Source of the DNA: Dokdonella_A soli
GTDB taxonomy: Bacteria; Pseudomonadota; Gammaproteobacteria; Xanthomonadales; Rhodanobacteraceae
Direction of reading: 5' to 3'
Length of the DNA stretch: 64,000 bases
Assembly (NCBI RefSeq): GCF_039523175.1
Contig: NZ_BAAAEU010000006.1
Location: 434,001-498,000 of the forward strand
Below the pieces are notes generated by a model. The model saw only the letters and a list, made by a program, of their open reading frames with translations. It had not been told where the DNA came from and did no database searches. Positions 30,812-37,563 of the stretch are shown in pieces. Every line of letters starts with the position of its first letter. The stretch's first letter is position 1. Made by a program: the position numbers and the translations under genes.

Positions 30812-32053
30812 ATGGGTCACGTTCCGCATCTGTTGCTGCAATTGGCGGTGATCCTCGCGGCGGCGCGACTGCTCGCGTGGCTGCTGCGCCGGCTCGGCCA
30901 GCCGCCGGTGATCGGCGAGATGGTCGCCGGGCTCGCGCTCGGTCCGATCGTGTTCGGCGCGCTCGCACCGGACCTGCATGGCTGGCTGTTCCCGCGTGAA
31001 AAGCTCGCTGCACTGGAGGGCCTCAGCCAGGTTGGTATCGTGCTTTTCATGTTCATCGTCGGCGTGGAGCTGCGCGCTCCTGCAGGCGCGCGCGGGCGCT
31101 TCGGCGCGGCCGGCCGTATCGGCACGGTCGGCGTGCTGCTGCCGGCGGCGCTGGGCCTGGCCATCGCGCCCGCGCTCCATGCGCGCCTTGCGCCGGCCGG
31201 GGTCGGCTTCTGGCCGTTCGCGTTGTTCGTCGCGATATCGCTGGCGATCACCGCGTTTCCGGTGATGGCGCGCATCCTCAAGGACCAAGGCCTCGCGCGC
31301 AGTCCGGTCGGCCAGCTTTCGCTGGCCGCCGCGGCGATCGCCGACGTGCTCGCGTGGATCATGCTCGCCTTCGTCGTTGCGCTGATCGGAACGCATAGCG
31401 GCTGGAACGGGTTCCTGCGCACCACGGCGGGCCTAGTCGCGATCGCGGCCATCGCTTTCGGCGTGCTGCGGCCGTTGATCGCGCGAATGCTCGCGCGTCA
31501 TGCGGCAGACGGGCGTCCCGGCGGAACGGTACTGAGCAGCCTGCTGATCGGCGCTTGTGCGATGGCGGCGGCGACCGAATGGCTCGGCCTGCATGCGGTG
31601 TTCGGCGCGTTCCTGTTCGGTGCCTGCCTGCCGCGCGACGACCGTCTGCTCGACACGCTGATCGAGCGTATCGAACACGTCGCCGTGCTCATGCTGATGC
31701 CGGTGTTCTTCGCTCTGGCTGGATTGAACACGACGGCGGACGCTTTCGCGGGCAGCGGTCTGGCTGCGCTATTGCTGATCCTGTTCGTGGCGATCGCCGG
31801 CAAGGTGCTCGGCGCCGCCGCTGCCGCGCGCAGCGCAGCATTGAGCTGGCGCGAAGCGTTCGCGGTCGGCTCGCTGATGAACGCGCGCGGCCTGATGGAA
31901 CTGATCGTGATGAAGGTTGGCCTCGACGCCGGCGTGATCGGCCCCGAGCTTTTCACCATGCTGATGGTGATGGCGATCGCAACCACGCTGATGACGACAC
32001 CGATGCTCGGCTTGTGCCTTCGCGTGCGCGATCCAATCCGCTCAGGCGGTTGA
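30812..32053 (+). CDS. CPA2-family cation:proton antiporter
   Basis: The protein is 413 aa with about 12 hydrophobic segments and the CPA2 landmarks QPPVIGEMVAGLALGP (N-terminal half), LSQVGIVLFMFIVGVEL, and SLAITAFPVMARILKD. It exchanges K+ or Na+ for H+. There is no RCK/TrkA-N regulatory domain, unlike KefB/C. It begins 2 bp after the GT2 stop, so it is in one operon with KS, CLF and GT2, an unusual partner for a pigment locus. It might adjust the local pH or ion balance for export, but this is speculation. Confidence 0.82.
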   Translation: MGHVPHLLLQLAVILAAARLLAWLLRRLGQPPVIGEMVAGLALGPIVFGALAPDLHGWLFPREKLAALEGLSQVGIVLFMFIVGVELRAPAGARGRFGAAGRIGTVGVLLPAALGLAIAPALHARLAPAGVGFWPFALFVAISLAITAFPVMARILKDQGLARSPVGQLSLAAAAIADVLAWIMLAFVVALIGTHSGWNGFLRTTAGLVAIAAIAFGVLRPLIARMLARHAADGRPGGTVLSSLLIGACAMAAATEWLGLHAVFGAFLFGACLPRDDRLLDTLIERIEHVAVLMLMPVFFALAGLNTTADAFAGSGLAALLLILFVAIAGKVLGAAAAARSAALSWREAFAVGSLMNARGLMELIVMKVGLDAGVIGPELFTMLMVMAIATTLMTTPMLGLCLRVRDPIRSGG

Positions 32054-32252
32054 CGCGCAAGCCTGCGCCGCGCCCTCCGGCCAGTTGGCGCGCGATCCAC
32101 GCGGGATCGCCATGTGCGCCTGGCGGCCTCCGCACGCGCCGCCGCCGCTGATCTTCGATCCGTCCGCGAAGTGACTTCGGCTGAAGGACCGGCAGGCATG
32201 CCCATCAGTTCCGATCTGCGATGCATTGTTGCAGCCACGCCCGGCGGTGATC

Positions 32253-32286
32253 GATGGCGATCGGACGGCCGGCGCCGATCGCCATC
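32253..32286. repeat. Long hairpin between the antiporter and a minus-strand secreted protein
   Basis: Arms GATGGCGATCG (32253-32263) and CGATCGCCATC (32276-32286) form an 11-bp perfect stem with a 12-nt loop. No U-run follows on either strand. It lies between convergent genes in a 243-bp gap, so it may still act as a transcription barrier. Confidence 0.45.
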
Positions 32287-32296
32287 GGTTGCGGGG

Positions 32297-33451
32297 TTAC
32301 TGCGGCTGCTTGCAGGAGACGGCCAAGGTCCCCTCGCGATTGATGCCAGACGTGCATCTCAACTGGAACCACGGCGTCGGATTCACGCTGACCGGAATCC
32401 CGTTGCGCCCGGTCCAATCGAGGAATGCGTTGAGCGAGGTGTTGCCGTTGCCTGAGCCCTGGTTGAAATTCAAAGAGACATCCGGGAGATAGGTCCGGGG
32501 AGTCGGGTGATTTGTCGGCAGCAAGAAGCCTTGACCGTCCCGCAGTTCGCTTAACGTCACTATGCCGGTTTGCTTGTCGTATTGAACCAGTGCGAAGCCG
32601 CCGTCCTTCATCGGCACGTAGACGGTGATCACACTCGTCAACGTTCTGGAGGTGGTGACGCCGCCGCCAAGCGAAACGACAGCAATGGACGCTCCCGGGC
32701 TGGCGGTTGCCGAGACGGTCCCATTGATGACGCCACTCGGCGTCCCGTATTTGATGTCTGTCGTCTGGTCACGAACAAAATCGTTGATGTTGGAACCAGC
32801 GTTAAAGGCGTGGTCGTAGCTCGTCTTCGGAAAATTCGGATATCGATTGGAAAACGCCGGCTCGCTGAACTGGTAGCCGCGCAGGTCGATCGGCGCCGAG
32901 TTCGGCGGTGCCGAGTCGACCGCATCCATCGACTTGAGGTGGCCGCCGCTGGCGATACGCCAATCGGCGCCCTTCAGCTCCTCGGTCGTGCCGTTGGCGC
33001 GGACCCAGTACACCGATCCTTCCCCGCGCACGACCAGCTTGAGGTCCAGCGAATTGCCGTTTTCGCGGTACACCGCGCCAACATCGCTGACATAGCGCTG
33101 CAACAGTGGGTCGACCGCAAGTTCGTGGCCACCGATCTGCCGGCGGGACTCGGTATCCCAGTCAAGATAGACCGCTTTCACCACTCCGGTCTGCAGGTTG
33201 ATGACGTATGCGATGCTGCTGACTGCGCGCGGATAGCGAGTGAGAGCCGCCTGGACAAACGAGTCGCTGGTCGTGCACGTATCGCAGCGAAAGCCAACTT
33301 CGGTGTTCACTGCCGACAACGATTGGGGGCTCTCGTTGCTCGATGCTTGCGCGTCAAGCGGCGCGGCATAGATAGGTGACGTCAAGTCGGCGGTCGCGAG
33401 CAGTACGGCCGCCAGACAAGCGACAAGGTGTCTGCAAATTTGCGGATACAT
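32297..33451 (-). CDS. Secreted protein of unknown function inserted in the pigment locus
   Basis: The protein is 384 aa with a signal peptide (MYPQICRHLVACLAAVLLATADLTSPIYA, likely cut after ...YA|AP). GGGGAG lies 6 nt before the ATG. The mature part has a Cys pair FRCDTCTTSD, a beta-rich region (GVVKAVYLDWDTES, LKLVVRGEGSVYWVRANGTTEEL) and a C-terminal pair of Cys. I recognise no family. Codon use and base content are less G+C-rich than the flanking pigment genes, which suggests later insertion. A CxxC motif could mean disulfide or metal binding. Confidence 0.62.
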   Translation of the reverse strand: MYPQICRHLVACLAAVLLATADLTSPIYAAPLDAQASSNESPQSLSAVNTEVGFRCDTCTTSDSFVQAALTRYPRAVSSIAYVINLQTGVVKAVYLDWDTESRRQIGGHELAVDPLLQRYVSDVGAVYRENGNSLDLKLVVRGEGSVYWVRANGTTEELKGADWRIASGGHLKSMDAVDSAPPNSAPIDLRGYQFSEPAFSNRYPNFPKTSYDHAFNAGSNINDFVRDQTTDIKYGTPSGVINGTVSATASPGASIAVVSLGGGVTTSRTLTSVITVYVPMKDGGFALVQYDKQTGIVTLSELRDGQGFLLPTNHPTPRTYLPDVSLNFNQGSGNGNTSLNAFLDWTGRNGIPVSVNPTPWFQLRCTSGINREGTLAVSCKQPQ

Positions 33452-33609
33452 GAAGATCTCCCCAGCGGATGGAACATGGTCCGACCGACCCTACCCAGCA
33501 ACATCGGCCAGTCAATCCGCCGCGAGGTCCATCCGTTCCGTCCGGCGATGGAGTGAGCTGGATGGGCGCGCGAAATGAATCTGACCAAACCTGGCCTCAT
33601 TTCGCCGAC

Positions 33610-34338
33610 TTAGGCCATGCCCCCATTGACGCCGATGACCTGTCCGTTCACGTAGGCGGCCGCGTCCGAGCACAGAAAACGCACCAGCGCGGCGACCTCG
33701 TCCGGCGTGCCGGCGCGGCCAGCCGGTACGATCGTCTTGATCTGCGCGTCATCGAATGTGTCCGCCGTCATGCGTCCGGCAATCACGCCGGGCGCGACGA
33801 CATTCGCGGTGATCCCGCGCGAGGCCATCTCCCGCGCCAGCGACTTTGTCGCGCCGTGCAGCGCGGATTTCGCCGCCGCGTAGTTCGTCTGGCCGCGGTT
33901 GCCGAGCACTGCGGCGACCGACGACACCGAGACGATGCGGCCCCAGCGTGTACGCGCCATCGGCAGCAGCAGCGGCTGGGTCACGTGGAAGAAGCCATGC
34001 AGCGACACGTCGATCACGCTTCGCCATTGCTCCTCGCGCATGCCGGCCAGCGGCGCATCGTCGTGGATGCCGGCGTTGTGCACGAGCACCTGGATCGGCC
34101 CTGCCTCGAGCATGCGCTCGAGCGCGTCGCGCGTCGCGGTGCCATCGGTCAGGTCGAACGCGATGGCTTCGGCGCGGCCGCCCGCTGTGCGGATCGCCGT
34201 GACCACCTCGGCGGCACGTTCGGTACCTGAATGCGCATGCACGAGCACCTCGCAGCCGTCCGCGGCGAGTGCGCGCGCGATCGCACCACCGATGTCACCG
34301 CTGCCGCCGGTGACCAGCGCTCGTCGCGGGTTCGTCAT
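33610..34338 (-). CDS. 3-oxoacyl-ACP reductase (FabG-like) of the aryl-polyene locus
   Basis: The protein is 242 aa of the classical short-chain dehydrogenase type. The NADPH motif is TGGSGDIGGAIA (about residues 9-20), NAG is in LVHNAGIHDD, the catalytic Ser is in SVSSVAAVLG, and Tyr/Lys are in YAAAKSALHG. It would reduce the 3-keto group after each condensation in polyene synthesis. It is alone on the minus strand, divergent from an ECF sigma gene. FabG proper of fatty acid synthesis is usually in the fab operon, so the pigment role is the more likely one. Confidence 0.85.
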   Translation of the reverse strand: MTNPRRALVTGGSGDIGGAIARALAADGCEVLVHAHSGTERAAEVVTAIRTAGGRAEAIAFDLTDGTATRDALERMLEAGPIQVLVHNAGIHDDAPLAGMREEQWRSVIDVSLHGFFHVTQPLLLPMARTRWGRIVSVSSVAAVLGNRGQTNYAAAKSALHGATKSLAREMASRGITANVVAPGVIAGRMTADTFDDAQIKTIVPAGRAGTPDEVAALVRFLCSDAAAYVNGQVIGVNGGMA

Positions 34339-34489
34339 CTCGAATCCGTCCGTCAGGAAGTCGGGGTGCCCATGATGGCGGCTTCGCCGGCGCTTGCGTA
34401 GCCTGTCGTGCCGGTGCGGGGCGCTGCTGTGATATTTCCCGCTGTCGCGCGAATCACTGCTCCGACGCACAGGATCGGAGACGGGACCG

Positions 34490-35014
34490 GTGGACATGGT
34501 GCAGGCCAGGATGACGACGGACTCGCTGCGGGCGCAGTTCCAGACACTGCTCGAGCGCCATCGCGGCATCGTGCTCAAGGTCGCGAACACGTATTGCCGG
34601 CACGTCGAGGACCGGCGCGATCTGGCCCAGGAAATCAGCGCGCAGGCGTGGAAAGCGTTTCGGTCCTGGGACGACGGCCGCTCGTTCTCGACCTGGATGT
34701 ACCGCATCGCACTGAACGTCGCGATCTCGTTCGTGCGCAGCGCGCGCATGCACGACCGGCATTCGACTCCGCTCGACGAGGCCGGTGACGAACCCGGCCT
34801 CGATGACGAGGCATCGCGCGAGACCGACGACGGCATCCGCGCGCTGTACCGCTGCATCGCGCGACTCGATCCGTTGAACCGCGCGTTGCTGGTGCTCTAT
34901 CTCGACGACAAGAGCCACCGCGAGATCGCCGAGATCCTCGGCCTCAGCGAAACCAACGTGGCGACCAAGATCGGCCGCCTGAAGATCCGCATCAGCAACC
35001 AACTCGGTGACTGA
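34490..35014 (+). CDS. ECF-type RNA polymerase sigma factor (second)
   Basis: The protein is 174 aa with region 2 (DRRDLAQEISAQAWKAFRSW, WMYRIALNVAISFVR) and region 4 (LNRALLVLYLDDKSHREIAEILGLSETNVATKIGRLKIRI). The start is set at the GTG at 34490, with GGAG about 9 nt upstream; ATG codons at 34496 and 34511 are alternatives. Its stop almost touches the start of a four-helix membrane protein, which is therefore the likely anti-sigma partner. It sits inside the pigment locus between the reductase and the riboswitch-controlled antiporter-family gene; its targets are unknown. Confidence 0.85.
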   Translation: MDMVQARMTTDSLRAQFQTLLERHRGIVLKVANTYCRHVEDRRDLAQEISAQAWKAFRSWDDGRSFSTWMYRIALNVAISFVRSARMHDRHSTPLDEAGDEPGLDDEASRETDDGIRALYRCIARLDPLNRALLVLYLDDKSHREIAEILGLSETNVATKIGRLKIRISNQLGD

Positions 35015-35015
35015 C

Positions 35016-35675
35016 ATGGAACATGCGATGGAACTCGACGACCTCAAACTCGCCTGGCAGACCCTCGATCGCCGCCTGCAGCAGCAGAATGCACTCGGCC
35101 TGCAACTGTTCCGCGATGGCCGCGTCGACAAGGCGCGCCGCGGGCTGCGCCCGCTGGTATGGGGCCAGGCCATCCAGATGCTGATCGGCGTACTGGGATC
35201 ATTCTGGTTCGCGCCGTTCTGGGTCGCGCATCGGCACGAACCGTGGCTGCTGCTGGCCGGACTGGTCATGCATGTCTACTGCCTCGGGCTCATCGTGTTC
35301 GGCGCGGTCATGCAGGCGCGGATCGCGCGCATCGACTACGCCGCGCCGGTGCTGGCGATCCAGCGCCAGTTGCTGACCTTGCGCCGTACCTACGTGATCG
35401 GCGGCCTGCTGATCGGCCTGCCGTGGTGGTTCCTGACCGCGCCCTTGCTGGTCGTGCTGACCCGGGGCCTGATCCTCGACAACGCGCCATCGGCGGTCTG
35501 GGGCCAGCTGGTGGTCGGAGCCATCGGCCTGCTCGCGACAGGCGGGTTCGTTCGCTGGGCGAACCAGCCGCACCGCGCCGCACTCGGCCGCAAGCTCGGT
35601 GACGGCGCCGCGGGTGGCAGCATCCACCGCGCGCAGGCGGCACTCGACGAAATCGCCCGTTTCGAGAAGGAATGA
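35016..35675 (+). CDS. Four-helix membrane protein, putative anti-sigma partner
   Basis: The protein is 219 aa from the ATG at 35016 (a GTG at 35007 overlaps the sigma stop). The N-terminal 50 residues are cytoplasmic and helical (MELDDLKLAWQTLDRRLQQQ), followed by four hydrophobic segments (about 46-63, 72-92, 118-139, 155-173). It has no HxxxCxxC zinc motif, so it would be a non-ZAS anti-sigma factor. The pairing is inferred from the one-base spacing to the ECF sigma gene. Similar small membrane proteins follow ECF sigma genes in other xanthomonads. Confidence 0.65.
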   Translation: MEHAMELDDLKLAWQTLDRRLQQQNALGLQLFRDGRVDKARRGLRPLVWGQAIQMLIGVLGSFWFAPFWVAHRHEPWLLLAGLVMHVYCLGLIVFGAVMQARIARIDYAAPVLAIQRQLLTLRRTYVIGGLLIGLPWWFLTAPLLVVLTRGLILDNAPSAVWGQLVVGAIGLLATGGFVRWANQPHRAALGRKLGDGAAGGSIHRAQAALDEIARFEKE

Positions 35676-35681
35676 GCGCTA

Positions 35682-35737
35682 CTCCCTATCCCCCTACGGC
35701 CTCATCGTTGGGGAGAGGGTTGGGGTGAGGGGGTGGA
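35682..35737. repeat. REP-like palindromic repeat, copy C
   Basis: The tail GGGGAGAGGGTTGGGGTGAG is identical to that of copy A at 13748, but the left arm (CCCTATCCCCC) and loop differ. It follows the putative anti-sigma stop by 7 bp. Confidence 0.75.
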
Positions 35738-35823
35738 GCTCGATTCAGCGAGCAACGTGGGGGCTGGCGAATCTCCGTGAAACCGCGTAATCCTTTTTCC
35801 GCTCGCGTCACGTAAGATGGTGG

Positions 35824-35930
35824 CCGTTATTGGGGAGTAGCTGACTCTCACCCGAGAGGGAGCGCGTCAACACACTTGACCGGTCGGTCATGGCGCACTC
35901 AACCGCGAGGTCCAGCGAGACCAATGGCAT
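35824..35930 (+). promoter_or_regulatory. yybP-ykoY (Mn2+) riboswitch aptamer
   Basis: The conserved loop elements are present in order: TTGGGGAGTAGC (35831-35841), GCGTCAACACACTTGACC (35864-35882), CATGGCG (35889-35895) and GAGACCAATGG (35917-35927). The ends pair as P1 (ATTGG with CCAAT). The arrangement matches the yybP-ykoY class, which binds Mn2+ at the junction of the two coaxial legs. The gene downstream is a cation-antiporter-family member at 36098. Folding was judged by eye. Confidence 0.88.
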
Positions 35931-35988
35931 GAACCCTATCCGGGCCGGACGGGGTTGCATGTCATTGGCTCATCGGACGTCCGGCCCC
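35921..35988 (+). promoter_or_regulatory. Expression platform of the Mn2+ riboswitch
   Basis: The 3' strand of P1 (CCAATGGCATG, 35921-35931) can instead pair with CATGTCATTGG (35958-35968), which would break the aptamer. A second stem, GGGCCGGACG (35942-35951) with CGTCCGGCCC (35978-35987), encloses the latter. No U-run follows, so control by translation or Rho is more likely than intrinsic termination. The remaining leader to 36098 is unstructured to the eye. Inferred from sequence pairing only. Confidence 0.55.
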
Positions 35989-36097
35989 AAGGAACCTTCG
36001 TGAATCGTCCAACCGCTGTTTCCGCTCGACGGCTGCGCAGCGCAGTCGGGTCGGCGTTCGCCACGCTTCTTCATGCATTACGGCCGGGAGCGTTGTC

Positions 36098-37087
36098 ATG
36101 CTGACGACCCTGCTCCTGCTGCTCGGCTCCGCCGCCGTGATCTATCTCGCCTGCGAGTTCTTCGTGAACGGTGTGGAATGGGTCGGACGCAAGGCCGGCG
36201 TGGCCGAGAAGGCGGTCGGCACCATCCTCGCCGCGTTCGGCACGGCGTTGCCGGAAAGCGTGGTCACCTTCGTCGCGGTCGTTTTCGGCCACAGCGACGC
36301 CAGCAAGAGCATCGGTGTCGGCGCTGCGCTGGGCGGCCCGCTGGTCCTCAGCACGATCTCGTATGCGGTCGTCGGCGTCATGCTGCTCGGCACCGCGGGA
36401 CGCGTGCGGCCACCCGCACTGGCCGACCGCGACCGGCACCTGAGCCGTGACCAGGGCTGGTTCCTGCTGATCTTCATCCTGAAGGTGGTGCTGGGCCTGG
36501 TCGCGTTAACGATCAAGCCGTGGCTCGGGCTGCTCTTTCTCGCTGCCTATGCGCTGTATTTCTGGATCGAGATGCGTCACGACGCCGATGGCGAGGAACA
36601 GGAAGCGCTGGAGCCGCTCAAGCTGCAGCCGCGCGAGAAGGATCCGAGCCTCGGCTGGGCCGCGGCGCAGACGCTCATCGCGCTCGGCGTCATCTTCGCG
36701 GCCTCGCATGTGTTTGTGGGCCAGCTGGAAAGCATCGGCCCCTGGCTCGGCATCCCGCCGGCGGTCGTGGCGCTGCTCTTGAGTCCGATCGCGACCGAGC
36801 TGCCGGAAACCATGAACGCGATCATCTGGGTCCGTCAGGGCAAGACCGGACTCGCGCTCGCGAACATCAGCGGCGCAATGATGATCCAGGCCACCGTGCC
36901 GAGCGCGCTGGGCCTGTTCTTCACGCCGTGGCTGTTCGACCAGGCGCTGACCCTGGCCGCGATCGTCACCATGCTCTCGATCGCGGGATTGTTCGTGCTG
37001 CTGCGACGCGACGCGCTGACGCCGCTGCGGCTGGCGCTGTTCGGGTTGCTGTATGGCGTGTTCGCGATCGGCCTGTGGCTGGTTTGA
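36098..37087 (+). CDS. Sodium/calcium exchanger-family membrane protein, predicted Mn2+ exporter
   Basis: The protein is 329 aa with about ten hydrophobic segments. Two inverted repeats each carry the exchanger (CaCA) alpha-motif: GTALPESVVTFVAVVFGHSDASKSIGVG (about 45-72) and SPIATELPETMNAIIWVRQGKTGLALANISGAMM (about 228-262), both with the conserved acidic Glu. Family members move Ca2+ or other divalent cations against Na+ or H+. The Mn2+ riboswitch in its leader indicates that it exports manganese (or senses Mn2+ stress). GGGAG lies a few bases before the ATG. It is inserted inside the pigment locus. Confidence 0.85.
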   Translation: MLTTLLLLLGSAAVIYLACEFFVNGVEWVGRKAGVAEKAVGTILAAFGTALPESVVTFVAVVFGHSDASKSIGVGAALGGPLVLSTISYAVVGVMLLGTAGRVRPPALADRDRHLSRDQGWFLLIFILKVVLGLVALTIKPWLGLLFLAAYALYFWIEMRHDADGEEQEALEPLKLQPREKDPSLGWAAAQTLIALGVIFAASHVFVGQLESIGPWLGIPPAVVALLLSPIATELPETMNAIIWVRQGKTGLALANISGAMMIQATVPSALGLFFTPWLFDQALTLAAIVTMLSIAGLFVLLRRDALTPLRLALFGLLYGVFAIGLWLV

Positions 37088-37111
37088 CGGCGAGGCTCGA
37101 TCGGATGGGCC

Positions 37112-37552
37112 TCACGCCGCGACCATCACCGCTGCGCGTCCACTCGCGAGCACCACCCCGGCGTGTTCGACGCGGAACGCATACTGCCAGCTGCTCTCGC
37201 CGCCCAGCAGGCGTTCGGCATGCACATCGAGCGCATGGGGAAGATCATCGACGCGCGCCACGTGCAATTCGACCGCGCGCAGCGAGACGAGAAACCCGGG
37301 CGCCGCGGTGCCACCGGCTGCGCGCGCGATCAGTCCGCCATGCACCGCCATCGCCTGCGCACCGAATTCGCACAGATGCAGCGCGCGCAACTTGCCGTCG
37401 CTGCGCAGTGGGTTGTCAATGCTGCGATGCGAGTCGCTGCGCGCGTGGATGCTCGTTGTGTCCCAGGCGATGACCGTGTCGAGCAGGCACATCGCGCCCT
37501 GGTGCGGGATCAGTGCGGACCAGTCGGATTTTTCGAGAAGGCGATCTTGCAT
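37112..37552 (-). CDS. 3-hydroxyacyl-ACP dehydratase (ApeI/FabZ-type hotdog), first
   Basis: The protein is 146 aa from the ATG at 37552. The start MQDRLLEKSDWSALIPHQGAMCLLDTVIAWD with the IPHQGAMCLLD motif identifies the aryl-polyene dehydratase family. The rest (DSHRSIDNPLRSDGKLRALHLCEFGAQAMAVHG) is the hotdog helix region. It removes water from 3-hydroxyacyl-ACP to give the conjugated double bond. It is the last gene of the minus-strand operon, 11 bp after the MMPL gene; the two dehydratases in the operon match the pair found in known loci. Confidence 0.8.
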   Translation of the reverse strand: MQDRLLEKSDWSALIPHQGAMCLLDTVIAWDTTSIHARSDSHRSIDNPLRSDGKLRALHLCEFGAQAMAVHGGLIARAAGGTAAPGFLVSLRAVELHVARVDDLPHALDVHAERLLGGESSWQYAFRVEHAGVVLASGRAAVMVAA

Positions 37553-37563
37553 CGGCGTGTGCG

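Noticed and set aside
32253..32286. The 11-bp stem as an intrinsic terminator
   Set aside because: Neither strand has a T-run after the stem, so I list it only as a hairpin.
35942..35988. The GGGCCGGACG hairpin as an intrinsic terminator of the riboswitch
   Set aside because: It is followed by AAGGAACC, not a U-run; control is more likely at translation or by Rho.
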